This document shows positions 1 to 7,791 of a stretch of 44,989 nucleotides of DNA, one piece after another; position 1 is the first letter of the stretch; every line of letters starts with the position of its first letter. The notes below the pieces were generated by a model. It ran no database searches, was not told the DNA's origin, and saw only the letters and a list, made by a program, of their open reading frames with translations. A program made the position numbers and the translations under genes. Source of the DNA: an uncultured Pelagibacteraceae bacterium (GTDB lineage: Bacteria; Pseudomonadota; Alphaproteobacteria; Pelagibacterales; Pelagibacteraceae); NCBI GenBank assembly GCA_902634485.1, contig CACPKA010000010.1:1-44989 (forward strand). The letters run 5' to 3'.

Positions 1-272
1 TTTATTCATCAATAAAAGATCCAAGCTGTCCATTTGTTTTAGGGAAAGTCGAAGAGTTTAAAAAACTTCCACAATTTAAACTTTTATTGATGAAAGAAGG
101 TTTTTGGTGGGGTTTTACTGCAATTTGTAAAAAATATAAAATTCAATTAATTGAAAAAAAAATTTTTCATAGAAAAAGATTTTTTGGAAAAAGCGATATA
201 TATAAAATTCATAAAGTGCCACTGGTAGCTATTAGAAATATAATTGGATTATTTAAAATTAAGTTTTTTTAA
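1..272 (+). CDS. Glycosyltransferase family 2-like protein, C-terminal end (partial)
   Basis: The reading frame is open from the left edge of the window to a TAA at 270-272, so this is the last ~90 residues of a longer protein whose start lies outside. The visible part contains DPSCPFVLGKVEEF, then a GFWWGFTAICKKYKI stretch and a basic segment (FHRKRFFGKSDIYKIHKVP) followed by a hydrophobic C-terminus. This resembles the tail of dolichyl-phosphate-mannose-synthase-like glycosyltransferases of family GT2, in which a basic 'H-R-x-R...G-x-S/T' stretch follows the catalytic domain. No catalytic residues are in the window. The assignment rests on pattern recall of the tail only; another GT2 subfamily is equally possible. 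It converges with the minus-strand gene that ends at 276. Confidence 0.5.
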   Translation, partial: YSSIKDPSCPFVLGKVEEFKKLPQFKLLLMKEGFWWGFTAICKKYKIQLIEKKIFHRKRFFGKSDIYKIHKVPLVAIRNIIGLFKIKFF

Positions 273-275
273 ATA

Positions 276-1718
276 TTAAAGCGAGTTGAATTTATCTATT
301 CTTTTATCAAGAGATATCATATAATTGTAGTGACTTAACCAAAATTTTTGATCTTTTCTTTTTTCAAAATCAGATAAACTCACCCCTTGTTGTTCTACCC
401 AAGTATAATATCCTAAATTAAATATTCTCTCTTTATCATTTTCAGATAGTTTAATCATGTTATCCGTATTAATTTCTTTTAAATATTTTTTGTATATATT
501 TGCACAAGCTGTAGTATCAAAAGTGCCTTGAAAATTATTTTTAGTTTTTTCTAATTCTGACAAATAAAGATCAGCACCATCAGTCGCTACTGTTATAATC
601 GCATCATCTTTACCTAAATTCATGTATTTAGCTAGTTTTATAGATGCTAAAATATTTGCTATGCTTGAGAAACCAAATTCTGGCAATTTATCTACTAAAG
701 AATTATTTAATCCTAATTTATTTATTAAATATTCTTTTCCAATATTAGTATTAAATATTAAATTTAAATTGTCCGTTGCTTTATCAGATATATCAACTAC
801 AAAATCTGTATTCATAACATTATGAATTAATGGAACATGTTTATCCCCGATCCCTTGTATATTATGTTCTCCATAACCATTTTTTAATAACGTAGGACAT
901 TCTAAAGCTTCTACCACAGCTGTTTGAGTTCCCAATTTACTTTTAAGATAATCTCCTGCAGCTAAAGTTCCACTTGAGCCTGATGCACTAACATAAGCCC
1001 TAGCTTTCAGGTTGGAGTTTTTTTTAATATTTAAAAATGATTTTTCAAAAGATGGGCCCGTAACTGCTCGATGTATTGCATAATTATAATATTCAGAAAA
1101 TTGATTAATAATATCATTTTTTTTATCTTTTTTAAGTGCATTGCATGCATCGTATATTTCTTTAACGTTACTTTCAGTACCTGGCGTTTTAATAATATCT
1201 TTTGGATCTTCAACCCATTTTTCTAACCAATCAAAACGTTCTTTACTCATTCCTTCAGGCAAAATTGCTACACTTTTTAAACCTAAAATTCTCGATATTG
1301 CTACTCCACCTCTACAATAATTCCCTGTCGATGGCCAAACTGCCTTATGAATTGAATAATCAAATTCACCATTTAATATTCTTGGAAGCAAACATCCATA
1401 GGCTGCTAAAACTTTATGTGCAGTAATAAGAGGAAAAAGTCTTCCTATATTTACAATAATTTTTGCTGGAACTCCTGTAAATTCTTCTGATAATACAATA
1501 TTTTCAGGTACACTTGAAAAGTCAGAATGATCTCTATTATTGAACCAGTGTACTCTAAATAAATTTAAAGGATCAATTGTGTTTTTATCCACATTTTTCA
1601 ATTTGCTAATTGTATTTTTATCTAAGGAATGAGGGTTACAAAGTTCTGAGATCTTAGGCAAAACTATACCTTTTTTTTTAAAATATTCTGCAGTTTTGTT
1701 GATAATATTTTCGTTCAT
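276..1718 (-). CDS. PLP-dependent fold-type II enzyme (cysteine synthase/threonine dehydratase superfamily)
   Basis: This 480-residue protein looks like a pyridoxal-phosphate enzyme of the tryptophan-synthase-beta/cysteine-synthase fold. Seen: a WPSTGNYCRGG motif at about residues 128-138, matching the substrate-binding S/T-G-N loop; a candidate Schiff-base lysine K102 in ITAHKVLAAYG, about 28 residues upstream as is usual in the fold; and a glycine/serine-rich SASGSSGTLAAGD stretch that could hold the PLP phosphate. Length is greater than CysK (~310) and closer to lyase or ammonia-lyase relatives. The substrate cannot be read from sequence; cysteine, serine/threonine or diaminopropionate chemistry are all possible. 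It starts 76 bp from, and divergently to, the MOSC gene, so the two may share a promoter region at 1719-1794. Confidence 0.75.
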   Translation of the reverse strand: MNENIINKTAEYFKKKGIVLPKISELCNPHSLDKNTISKLKNVDKNTIDPLNLFRVHWFNNRDHSDFSSVPENIVLSEEFTGVPAKIIVNIGRLFPLITAHKVLAAYGCLLPRILNGEFDYSIHKAVWPSTGNYCRGGVAISRILGLKSVAILPEGMSKERFDWLEKWVEDPKDIIKTPGTESNVKEIYDACNALKKDKKNDIINQFSEYYNYAIHRAVTGPSFEKSFLNIKKNSNLKARAYVSASGSSGTLAAGDYLKSKLGTQTAVVEALECPTLLKNGYGEHNIQGIGDKHVPLIHNVMNTDFVVDISDKATDNLNLIFNTNIGKEYLINKLGLNNSLVDKLPEFGFSSIANILASIKLAKYMNLGKDDAIITVATDGADLYLSELEKTKNNFQGTFDTTACANIYKKYLKEINTDNMIKLSENDKERIFNLGYYTWVEQQGVSLSDFEKRKDQKFWLSHYNYMISLDKRIDKFNSL

Positions 1719-1794
1719 ACTTATAAATTATATAATTTTTATATCATTTTTTTAATGATAAAAGAAACCTATAGAATTATTATTTTTAAATTTT

Positions 1795-2574
1795 ATGAAT
1801 TGTACAATTTCATCTATACATTATAGTCCAGTCAAATCTCTGTCTTTTCAAAATGTTAGTTTTTGTAATATTAAGAAAGATCTAGGAATTATAAATGATA
1901 GAATATTTGCTTTTTCAAGGGGACTTGATTTAGAAAAAGTAAAATTAATAGAAAAAAATCCAAAAGAAAGAAAATTACAATATTTATTAAATTTAAAAAA
2001 CTCTCCATCATTAAATAAATATAATTTTGTTTATAATAATAATAAACTTACGCTTAATTTAAATAATAAGGAGCTAATCTCAGTTAAAACTGATAACCCT
2101 GAGGAAAAAAAATTAATTTCTAATAAATTAATTGAACTGGAAAAATCGTTAATAAAACCTATTTTTCTATTGAGGAATGATAAATTTCCATTTTTTGATA
2201 CTTCTCACTCAAACAATATTTTTAATTCTATTTCATTAATAAATTTAAACAGCGTCAGGGATTTCGAAAAAAAAATTAATAAAAAAGTAGAATTTGAAAG
2301 ATTTAGAGGCAATATTTATGTTGATGGAGTTCCGGAGTGGGAAGAGCGTACATGGATAAATAAAATTATAAAAATAAATAACATCTCTTTTAAAGTAGAA
2401 AAAAATATTCCACGATGTGTGGCAATAAACCTTAAACCCAAAACAGATGATAATAGCTTAAACTTGCTTAATTCATTAAAAAAAACATACAATAATTTTG
2501 ATATGGGGTTGTATTTAAAAGCTTTAGAGGATGGAGAGATTAAAGTTGGTGACAAAATTGAAATAAATCAATAA
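1795..2574 (+). CDS. MOSC domain-containing protein
   Basis: 259 residues. The N-terminus (ISSIHYSPVKSLSFQNV, then a GIINDRIFAFSR segment) matches the MOSC N-terminal beta-barrel domain (the 'YPVKS...' opening). The C-terminal half has the MOSC pattern FERFRGNIYVDG...EWEE, a PRCVAINLKP segment with the conserved cysteine that can accept sulfur, and closes with ALEDGEIKVGDKIEI. MOSC proteins bind molybdenum cofactor or carry sulfur; members such as YcbX and mARC reduce N-hydroxylated compounds, but the exact substrate here is not visible. It is divergent from the PLP enzyme, another family with sulfur chemistry; that pairing is suggestive only. The ATG at 1795 is the first in frame and precedes the MOSC-N start closely. 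Confidence 0.85.
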   Translation: MNCTISSIHYSPVKSLSFQNVSFCNIKKDLGIINDRIFAFSRGLDLEKVKLIEKNPKERKLQYLLNLKNSPSLNKYNFVYNNNKLTLNLNNKELISVKTDNPEEKKLISNKLIELEKSLIKPIFLLRNDKFPFFDTSHSNNIFNSISLINLNSVRDFEKKINKKVEFERFRGNIYVDGVPEWEERTWINKIIKINNISFKVEKNIPRCVAINLKPKTDDNSLNLLNSLKKTYNNFDMGLYLKALEDGEIKVGDKIEINQ

Positions 2575-2646
2575 TTACCTAAAAGTTATCCATTAGTATC
2601 AACTTCAGATTGAATTAATAGTTATGTACAAACAAGTCATTTTTTA

Positions 2647-2672
2647 GTTAAATTATTTTCAAAAAATTTAAC
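2647..2672 (+). promoter_or_regulatory. A/T-rich hairpin before the solute-binding-protein gene
   Basis: An almost perfect inverted repeat (GTTAAATT... against ...AATTTAAC with a tiny loop) lies immediately before the AGGGGAG ribosome-binding sequence (about 2674-2680) of the binding-protein gene at 2688. It could stabilise the 5' end of a highly expressed transcript or be a chance product of A/T richness. Nothing else was recognised in the 2575-2687 gap. Confidence 0.25.
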
Positions 2673-2687
2673 CAGGGGAGAAAAAAT

Positions 2688-3533
2688 ATGAAAAGAATAA
2701 TTAAATCTTTTACAGTTTTGCTTGTAATCCTTTTTAGCATTTCATCAGTTAATGCAGCTACTTTAACTGAAAGACTAAAAGCTGGACATAAGTTAAGACT
2801 AGGTTTTGGAACAGCAGTGCCATGGGCATATGCTGGAGATAATGGTGAAGCATTAGGTTTTGTTAATATGATTGCTTTAACTGTTTTAGAGGAAATGGGA
2901 ATTACAGAACATGAGACTAAAGTATTCGAATGGTCAGGATTAATTCCTGGAATAAATGCAGATCGTTCAGATATGATAACTGGTGGTATGTACATACTAA
3001 AAAGTAGATGTGCAAATATTAACTTTTCGGATCCTATAGGAGTTTTTGGTGATGCAATGTTAGTACCAAAAGGAAACCCTAAAAACATCAATAACTATCA
3101 AGATGTGATAGATACAGGAGCTACACTTGTTACCGGTACTGGTTTCAATACTGTTGAAGCTGCTAAAAAATTTGGTGTACCTGATAGTCAAATGTTATTA
3201 GTAGAAGGTGAAGTTGGAATATTCGCAGCTATGAAAGCTGGTAGAGCTGACGCGGCTGTACAAACATTTTTTGGAGCAAAAGAGCATGAAGAAAAAAGTG
3301 GCGGTAAATTTGAAGTCACAGATCCAAAATTAATGCCAAAAGAAACTGTAAATGTTGTTGGTATTGGTTTTAGAAAAAGCGATAACGAATTTAGAGAAGC
3401 ATTTAACGCTGCACTTGCTAAAGTTTTAGCTAACCCAGATAAAATGTTAGAGAGAGCTGGTAAGTATGGATACGATAAAGCACAACTACCACCTGCAGAC
3501 ATGACCACTGAGTGGGCTTGTTCAACTAAGTAG
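2688..3533 (+). CDS. ehuB: Periplasmic solute-binding protein, ectoine/polar amino acid type (EhuB-like)
   Basis: 281-residue extracytoplasmic binding protein of an ABC importer. Residues 1-23 form a signal peptide (KRIIKS, hydrophobic core, VNA cleavage site). The mature part has the bacterial extracellular solute-binding family 3 layout: ALGFVNMIALTVLEEMGI, a WSGLIPGINADRSDMITGGM motif characteristic of this family's second strand-helix unit, and FSDPIGVFGDAMLVPKGNP. The wording of these motifs is close to what I recall of ectoine/hydroxyectoine-binding EhuB, but no ectoine catabolism genes are present, so substrate could be another zwitterionic amino acid or osmolyte. First gene of the ehuBCDA block, with a strong AGGGGAG ribosome site and a hairpin after its stop that would favour its message over the permease messages. 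Confidence 0.85.
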   Translation: MKRIIKSFTVLLVILFSISSVNAATLTERLKAGHKLRLGFGTAVPWAYAGDNGEALGFVNMIALTVLEEMGITEHETKVFEWSGLIPGINADRSDMITGGMYILKSRCANINFSDPIGVFGDAMLVPKGNPKNINNYQDVIDTGATLVTGTGFNTVEAAKKFGVPDSQMLLVEGEVGIFAAMKAGRADAAVQTFFGAKEHEEKSGGKFEVTDPKLMPKETVNVVGIGFRKSDNEFREAFNAALAKVLANPDKMLERAGKYGYDKAQLPPADMTTEWACSTK

Positions 3534-3553
3534 TAATTTTAATACAATTATTT

Positions 3554-3584
3554 AATCAGGCGATCGAATAACGGTCGCCTGATT
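3554..3584 (+). terminator. Hairpin between binding protein and permease genes (attenuating terminator or 3' stabiliser)
   Basis: A perfect 10-bp stem (AATCAGGCGA against TCGCCTGATT) with an 11-nt loop lies 20 nt after the ehuB stop and 28 nt before the ehuC start. It is much more G+C-rich than its surroundings. Only a weak T stretch (TTTCATTTAAATTT) follows, so partial termination or 3'-end protection of the binding-protein message is more likely than full termination. Confidence 0.65.
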
Positions 3585-3612
3585 TCATTTAAATTTAATC
3601 GATGGTTATACA

Positions 3613-4284
3613 GTGAGTTATTTTGCATTCTTAGCTGAACATGGCACAACACTGTTATTAGGTACAGTTACAACTATTAAAGTTTTGGTTTGTTCAATTA
3701 TTCTTTATGTAATTATTTCAATGATTTTTGGACTTATGCGCTTATCTAAAAATAGAATTATACAAGGTACAGCAACTGTTTATATAGAATTTTTTAGAGG
3801 AACTTCATTATTGGTTCAATTGTTTTGGGCATATTATGTTCTACCTTTTTTTGGTATTTCATTGGAAGCTTTTACGGCAGGCGTAGCTGCATTAGGTTTA
3901 AATTTTGGTGCATATGGTGCAGAAATAGTTAGAGGAGGCATTCTTGCTGTTCCCAGGGGACAATGGGAAGCTGCCCATGCGCTTAATTTTAGCCCAGCAA
4001 AAAGAATTAAAAGAATTATTATTCCACAAATATTTCCAATTATTTTGCCACCAGCTGCAAATTTAACGGTAGAACTTCTAAAGGCAACTGCACTTGTTGC
4101 TTTAGTTACTGTAGTCGATTTAACTTTTGAAGCAAAACAAATTAACTCAATTACTTGGCTTTCGGCTCAATGCTTTGGAACTGCATTATTAATTTATTAT
4201 ATAATGGCTAGATTTGCACTTGTCCCTTTTTTAAGATGGTTAGAAGTTTTGGCTGCAAAAAAAGTTGGAAGAGGAAAGGCTTAG
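3613..4284 (+). CDS. ehuC: ABC transporter inner-membrane permease (EhuC-like)
   Basis: 223 residues with four to five hydrophobic segments and the His/Glu/Arg-opine permease signature. Seen: a TVTTIKVLVCSIILYVI first helix, the EFFRGTSLLVQLFWAYYVLP motif typical of amino-acid ABC permeases, and an EAA-like loop (RGQWEAAHALNFSPAKRIKRIIIPQ) that docks on the ATPase. It starts with GTG at 3613; no clear ribosome site precedes it, which together with the upstream hairpin suggests lower expression than the binding protein. Forms a heterodimeric channel with the next gene, from which it is separated by 4 nt. The ehu label depends on the binding protein. Confidence 0.85.
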   Translation: MSYFAFLAEHGTTLLLGTVTTIKVLVCSIILYVIISMIFGLMRLSKNRIIQGTATVYIEFFRGTSLLVQLFWAYYVLPFFGISLEAFTAGVAALGLNFGAYGAEIVRGGILAVPRGQWEAAHALNFSPAKRIKRIIIPQIFPIILPPAANLTVELLKATALVALVTVVDLTFEAKQINSITWLSAQCFGTALLIYYIMARFALVPFLRWLEVLAAKKVGRGKA

Positions 4285-4288
4285 TAAT

Positions 4289-4966
4289 ATGGAAATGAGC
4301 TTTAGATGGGATTTCGCTTACGAAATTTTACCTCAAATGTTGCTGGCAACCTTAAATACAATAATTGCGGCGGGTGTAGGTTATGCTATTGCTTTAGTAG
4401 TAGGTTTATTTTTTCTATTAGGTCAAAGAACTCCTTTTAAAATTATAAATATAATTAATAGAGAAATAGTAGAATTTGTTCGTTCAACTCCACTTCTAAT
4501 ACAATTATTCTTTGTCTACTTTGTATTACCCCAATTTGGAATAACTCTTTCAGCTTGGCTTTGTGGAATGATTACAATTGGTTTACATTTTGGAACATAT
4601 CTTTCTGAAGTTTACAGAGGCGCACTAGAGGGCGTTCCAAAAACCCAATGGGAAGCATGTAGAGCTTTAAATTTTTCGACTATTTATACATACAGAAGAA
4701 TAGTTTTGCCTCAAGCTTTTCCTATAGCAATACCAGGAATGGGCAATTATTTAGTAGGTATTTTTAAAGATACTCCTCTTTTATCAACAATAGGTGTTGC
4801 AGAATTATTTCATGCCGCAACAGCTGTGGGGGGTTACAATTATAGATATTTGGAACCTTACACAATGGTTGGTATAATATTCTTAATTCTTTCAGTGCCA
4901 GCTGCTATGTGGGTTCGGAGATTAGAGGCAAAAGTAAATGTGGCGCAAGGAAAAATTAAACAATAA
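4289..4966 (+). CDS. ehuD: ABC transporter inner-membrane permease (EhuD-like)
   Basis: 225 residues from the ATG at 4289. A longer reading from a TTG at 4265 exists but overlaps the previous gene; the ATG has GAGGAAAGG about 10 nt upstream and gives the usual family N-terminus, so it is preferred. Features: N-terminal helix with LLATLNTIIAAGVGYAIALVV, the EFVRSTPLLIQLFFVYFVLP signature, an EAA-like loop (KTQWEACRALNFSTIYTYRRIVLPQ) and further membrane segments. It pairs with the 3613-4284 product in the same importer, and is followed 12 nt later by the ATPase gene. Confidence 0.87.
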   Translation: MEMSFRWDFAYEILPQMLLATLNTIIAAGVGYAIALVVGLFFLLGQRTPFKIINIINREIVEFVRSTPLLIQLFFVYFVLPQFGITLSAWLCGMITIGLHFGTYLSEVYRGALEGVPKTQWEACRALNFSTIYTYRRIVLPQAFPIAIPGMGNYLVGIFKDTPLLSTIGVAELFHAATAVGGYNYRYLEPYTMVGIIFLILSVPAAMWVRRLEAKVNVAQGKIKQ

Positions 4967-4978
4967 AAATGTTAAATT

Positions 4979-5770
4979 ATGGAAAATAAGAAATCAAATG
5001 AAATTATAGTTAAATTTGACGAAGTAACAAAACAATATGGTGATCTTGTAGTTTTAGATAAGCTTAATTTAGATATTAAAAAAAATGAAATGGTTTCTAT
5101 TATTGGTCCTTCTGGTTCTGGCAAAACAACTGTTTTAAGAGTTTTAATGACTTTAGAAAAAATAAATGGAGGTGTTATACATTTAGATGGTGAAACACTT
5201 ACTCATATGAACTCAAATGGTAAATTAGTTGAAGCTGATGAAAAATATTTAAGAGAAAGACGGTCGAAAATTGGAATGGTTTTTCAACAATTTAATCTGT
5301 TCCCTCATATGACAGCACTTCAAAACTGCATTGAAGCTCCGGTCGAGGTTCTGGGAATGAAAAAAGAAGAAGCAGAAGAAAGAGCGCTTGATTTATTAGA
5401 ATTGGTTGGACTTACAGACAAAAAAGATCAACATCCATCTAGATTATCAGGAGGACAACAACAACGTGTTGCAATAGCAAGAGCTTTAGCTATGAGACCC
5501 AAAGTAATGCTTTTAGATGAAATTACTTCCGCTCTAGATCCTGAAGTAGTTGGAGAAGTTCTAAATGTAATCAGATCTTTAAATAAAGAACATAATCTTA
5601 CAATGATAATGGTAACTCATCAAATGGGATTTGCTAGAGAAATATCCGACAGAGTATGTTTTTTTAATGAGGGTAAAATTTTTGAACAAGGACCACCTGA
5701 AAAATTATTTGGTGACCCAAAAAATGAGAGAACAAAACAATTTTTACATGCTGTGCTTGATGCAAACTAA
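4979..5770 (+). CDS. ehuA: ABC transporter ATP-binding protein, polar amino acid type (EhuA-like)
   Basis: 263-residue cytoplasmic ATPase energising the importer. Seen: Walker [10 protein letters not shown] (about residues 42-50), Q-loop [18 protein letters not shown] signature [17 protein letters not shown], Walker [16 protein letters not shown] and switch histidine in VTHQMGF. The [11 protein letters not shown] wording and 'HLDGE' early strand are typical of the GlnQ/HisP/EhuA amino-acid branch. Like other EhuA-type proteins it has an insert between Walker A and the Q loop ([24 protein letters not shown]). It is the last clear transport gene of the operon; two very small membrane ORFs follow within 10 nt. 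Confidence 0.92.
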   Translation: MENKKSNEIIVKFDEVTKQYGDLVVLDKLNLDIKKNEMVSIIGPSGSGKTTVLRVLMTLEKINGGVIHLDGETLTHMNSNGKLVEADEKYLRERRSKIGMVFQQFNLFPHMTALQNCIEAPVEVLGMKKEEAEERALDLLELVGLTDKKDQHPSRLSGGQQQRVAIARALAMRPKVMLLDEITSALDPEVVGEVLNVIRSLNKEHNLTMIMVTHQMGFAREISDRVCFFNEGKIFEQGPPEKLFGDPKNERTKQFLHAVLDAN

Positions 5771-5779
5771 TAATTTAAA

Positions 5780-5908
5780 ATGCAAAAAATAATTTTTTTT
5801 ACTATTAGTTTATTAATTTTTGCTCTTGTAATTTATACAGGCATATCTGCTATAATTAGAGGAAACAAATCAAAAAAGGAAGAAAAAAAAAATATTAATC
5901 AAAAATGA
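5780..5908 (+). CDS. Small single-pass membrane protein (42 aa), unknown
   Basis: A 42-residue ORF begins 9 nt after the ehuA stop. It starts MQKIIFFTISLLIFALVIYTG, a single hydrophobic helix, and ends in a lysine-rich tail (RGNKSKKEEKKNINQK), an N-out/C-in small membrane protein pattern by the positive-inside rule. Its stop codon overlaps the start of the next small ORF (ATGA arrangement), which supports translation of both. It is probably cotranscribed with the importer, where small membrane subunits can tune complex stability, but a role is not shown. Confidence 0.6.
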   Translation: MQKIIFFTISLLIFALVIYTGISAIIRGNKSKKEEKKNINQK

Positions 5909-6075
5909 ATAAAAGCACTTTAACAATAATTGTATACGCAATTGGAATTATTATAGGAGCGTTATTTTTAGATATTTGGAGCGCTGAAACATCTCTAATT
6001 AAAGCTATGATTGGAGTGGCATGGACCATGCTATTTTTGATTTGTTTATTTTATTTCGAGAAGAAAGATAATTAA
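5905..6075 (+). CDS. Small two-helix membrane protein (56 aa), unknown
   Basis: A 56-residue ORF whose ATG overlaps the TGA of the preceding small ORF. Two hydrophobic segments are visible: TIIVYAIGIIIGALFL (residues ~7-22) and MIGVAWTMLFLICLFYF (~35-51), with a short polar connector and a charged EKKDN tail. No family was recognised. Position at the end of the importer operon, before a hairpin at 6097-6121, suggests it is the final cistron. A non-coding reading cannot be fully excluded, but the overlapping start-stop and clean hydrophobic pattern argue for a gene. Confidence 0.6.
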   Translation: MNKSTLTIIVYAIGIIIGALFLDIWSAETSLIKAMIGVAWTMLFLICLFYFEKKDN

Positions 6076-6096
6076 AATATAAAAGGACTATTTTAA

Positions 6097-6121
6097 GAGG
6101 CGCCCTGTTTCCAGGCGCCCC
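6097..6121. terminator. G+C-rich hairpin, bidirectional terminator or degenerate ssrA-end copy
   Basis: GAGGCGCCCTG / CAGGCGCCCC form a stem with a TTTC loop between two genes that converge on it (stop at 6075 on plus; stop at 6135 on minus). Convergent position suggests a shared terminator, although T tracts are weak. It also resembles the repeats at 6411, 8278 and 8984: same loop position inside CCAGG...CCCC and, as in ssrA, an adjacent A/T palindrome (TTAATTAAATTTAATTA). It may be an older remnant of the same series. Confidence 0.5.
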
Positions 6122-6134
6122 TAATTAAATTTAA

Positions 6135-6341
6135 TTAACTTTTAAAAAGTTCCATAGCTTTTTCAAACAATTCATCTGCTTTGGAATGATCACCAGACTC
6201 ATGTGCTTTCATTGCTTCATCACGAAGTTTTTGAACTTGCTCTATTTTGTCGTCTATTTTTTTTACCATCATTGGACAGGAACTAGCATAAACTGAACTA
6301 CTGAATGCTACCAATAACGTTACTAATAGTATTTTTTTCAT
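6135..6341 (-). CDS. Small secreted protein, helical (68 aa)
   Basis: 68 residues with a signal peptide (MKKILLVTLLVAFSSSVYA, cleavage after YA-S) and a mature part that opens SSCPMMVKKIDDKIEQVQKLRDEAMKAHESGDHSKADELFEKAMELF. The mature chain is a charged amphipathic helix pair, a TPR-like 'AxxxxxxGDxxxAxxxxxxA' pattern, with one cysteine close to the N-terminus. I recall similar short periplasmic proteins in marine proteobacteria but know no assigned function. The cysteine is two residues past the predicted cleavage site, and the region lacks a lipobox, so it is unlikely to be a lipoprotein. It lies alone between the hairpin at 6097 and the repeat at 6411. Confidence 0.7.
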   Translation of the reverse strand: MKKILLVTLLVAFSSSVYASSCPMMVKKIDDKIEQVQKLRDEAMKAHESGDHSKADELFEKAMELFKS

Positions 6342-6410
6342 TAATTTCCTTTCGTTAATTGAATAATAATCTTCAAAAGAAAATAAGAAATTTAATGATT
6401 GTCACTGAGA

Positions 6411-6471
6411 CGTTCTGTTGCCAGGTGCCCCGAACAAAGTACCATTATTCTCCAATAATTTGAATTGAAAA
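6411..6471 (-). repeat. ssrA-end-like repeat, copy B (candidate att remnant)
   Basis: The 61 bases align without gaps to 8278-8338 with only five differences (an AAA/TTT swap and two changes in a small loop). The first 21 bases (6411-6431) are also identical to 8988-9008 at the distal end of the tmRNA gene. Read on the minus strand, it has the same order as ssrA after its tag: an A/T hairpin (ATTATT...AATAAT) then the GGGGCACCTGG-GCAA-type hairpin. The outer stem arm is damaged here (GAGACG in place of GGGGCG), as expected of an old copy. Confidence 0.75.
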
Positions 6472-6490
6472 GGCACGAATTTGAAGAAAA

Positions 6491-6509
6491 TGCCGATCAT
6501 ATGCCGATC
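6491..6509. repeat. Paired direct repeat, left arm-like site of unit 2
   Basis: TGCCGATC occurs twice, at 6491-6498 and 6502-6509, an 11-bp period or about one helical turn. A matching pair sits at the other end of the unit (8198-8216), in the same orientation. Tyrosine integrases bind short directly repeated arm sites like these near the ends of their elements; that role is inferred. Confidence 0.55.
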
Positions 6510-6537
6510 AAAATATTTGTGTTATTATATTATTAAT

Positions 6538-6636
6538 ATGACAGACGACGAAAAAAAAGGAGCACGAAACTTTTTTATTAAAGTAGTTTTGCCATTTGTT
6601 ATAATAGCATTATTAGTTTTAGTGTTTTTTTTATAA
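6538..6636 (+). CDS. Very small membrane protein (32 aa)
   Basis: A 32-residue ORF: a charged N-terminus (MTDDEKKGARNFFIK) and one hydrophobic helix (VVLPFVIIALLVLVFFL) that ends the protein. It lies 28 nt after the paired repeat at 6491-6509 and 14 nt before the next gene, so it would be the first gene of the cassette. No ribosome site of note is visible, and no family was recognised. A clean charge-then-helix pattern is the main argument for a real gene. Confidence 0.45.
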   Translation: MTDDEKKGARNFFIKVVLPFVIIALLVLVFFL

Positions 6637-6650
6637 AATAACCCACTGAT

Positions 6651-7364
6651 ATGAGAAATTTTTTTCAATATATTTTTAGCAAAAGTAGCGTATTTTTATT
6701 CTATACAGGTTTAAGCTTGGCAATTTTTCTAACTGCAAGCTTTTTTTATTTGGCAATCAATTATCCAACACTTATATACAATTTAGAAACTTCAGAATTT
6801 GATTTTTTTAAAAGCTTAACTCTTCTTGGAAAATTTTATATGATTTCTGGCATCTTCCCAAATTTCTTATTTTTAATACTTATTTTTCGTTTCATAAAAT
6901 TTATAATCTCAATTTTTCTAGAGTTATTAATAGGTTTTTTTGAAATTTTGGGATCAATATTAGGTTTAGTATTTTCTAACGAAAATTTTAATAAATTAGA
7001 AAAAACATTTGCTTCCAAAAAACCTAAAATAGAAAAAAAGGTAAAAAAAACTGCCAAAACATTAAATCTTAATAAAAGTGAAAAAAATGTTTTTTGGATG
7101 GCGCCAATAGCTGCTTTGGGCATTGGTATTTTGCCTATGCCTATTGGCTACTATATGCTCTCAAGATTAATTGTATCTGGTTGTGCTTTATATTTTGCCC
7201 AGAAGTTTTATAAAAAAAAAACAAATACTAAACTGTGGATTTTCGGATTTTTTGTTGTGCTGTATAATCCAATCGCCCCGATATATTTATATGAAAAAGC
7301 AATATGGGTTATAATAAATATACCAACGATTTATTATTTTTATATTAATAGGAGATTTGCTTAA
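6651..7364 (+). CDS. Membrane protein with C-terminal DUF6804-like domain
   Basis: 237 residues. The N-terminal half has about three membrane segments (SVFLFYTGLSLAIFLTASFF, FLFLILIFRFIKFIISIF and ILGSILGLVF), followed by a lysine-rich cytoplasmic linker (about residues 117-147). The C-terminal ~80 residues (LSRLIVSGCALYFAQKF..., WIFGFFVVLYNPIAPIYL, AIWVIINIPTIYYFYINRR) match my recollection of the DUF6804 family, which normally occurs as a ~100-residue stand-alone protein with the same 'NP(I)xPI(Y/H)L...W' signature. The fusion to an extra membrane module is therefore notable. Function is unknown. The following gene begins within or just after its last codons. Confidence 0.7.
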   Translation: MRNFFQYIFSKSSVFLFYTGLSLAIFLTASFFYLAINYPTLIYNLETSEFDFFKSLTLLGKFYMISGIFPNFLFLILIFRFIKFIISIFLELLIGFFEILGSILGLVFSNENFNKLEKTFASKKPKIEKKVKKTAKTLNLNKSEKNVFWMAPIAALGIGILPMPIGYYMLSRLIVSGCALYFAQKFYKKKTNTKLWIFGFFVVLYNPIAPIYLYEKAIWVIINIPTIYYFYINRRFA

Positions 7365-7377
7365 GCTGGATATAGAT

Positions 7378-7791
7378 ATGAAAAAATTTGAAAAGATTAA
7401 TTATAAAAAATTGAATTCTAGACAGAAAGAAAATTATAATTATCAAAAAATTTCTTCTATTCTTGCTGAGTATGGCTTTTCTACTATAAGACTGTCTGAT
7501 GATTGGCAATCTGCTGATTTTATAGCTCAACATTATAAAAATAAGACTTTCTTAAAAGTTCAATTGAAGGGCAGGCTAGGTATAGATAAAAAATATATGA
7601 ACAAAGATTTGTGGATATGTTTTAGGATTAAAAAAAATCTATATTTATATCCTCACGATAAAGTTGCAGATTTTATAGTTGCCAACTCCAATATCTCGAA
7701 TACCCTAAGTTGGTCTAAAAGAGGCAGATATAATTGGCCAAGAATACCTAGTAGATTTTTAAAATTTCTCGATCAATATAAACTTGATTAA
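7378..7791 (+). CDS. PD-(D/E)XK nuclease-like protein
   Basis: 137 residues from the ATG at 7378; a TTG at 7357 would add seven codons and overlap the previous gene, so the start is uncertain. Residues ~20-75 show the pattern of a restriction-endonuclease-like fold: a helix (ENYNYQKISSILAEYGF), then WQSADFIA with an aspartate at the expected metal-binding place, then a strand TFLKVQLKGR with Q-x-K, a variant of (D/E)-x-K found in some homing-type enzymes. The rest (DLWICFRIKKNLYLYPHDKVADFI) fits alternating strands and helices. The assignment is from motif reading only. Its stop overlaps the next start (TAATG), so the two are translationally coupled. Confidence 0.45.
   Translation: MKKFEKINYKKLNSRQKENYNYQKISSILAEYGFSTIRLSDDWQSADFIAQHYKNKTFLKVQLKGRLGIDKKYMNKDLWICFRIKKNLYLYPHDKVADFIVANSNISNTLSWSKRGRYNWPRIPSRFLKFLDQYKLD

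Noticed and set aside
4265..4288. Longer start (TTG) for the second permease
   Set aside because: It overlaps the preceding gene and lacks a ribosome site, while the ATG at 4289 has GAGGAAAGG at good distance.
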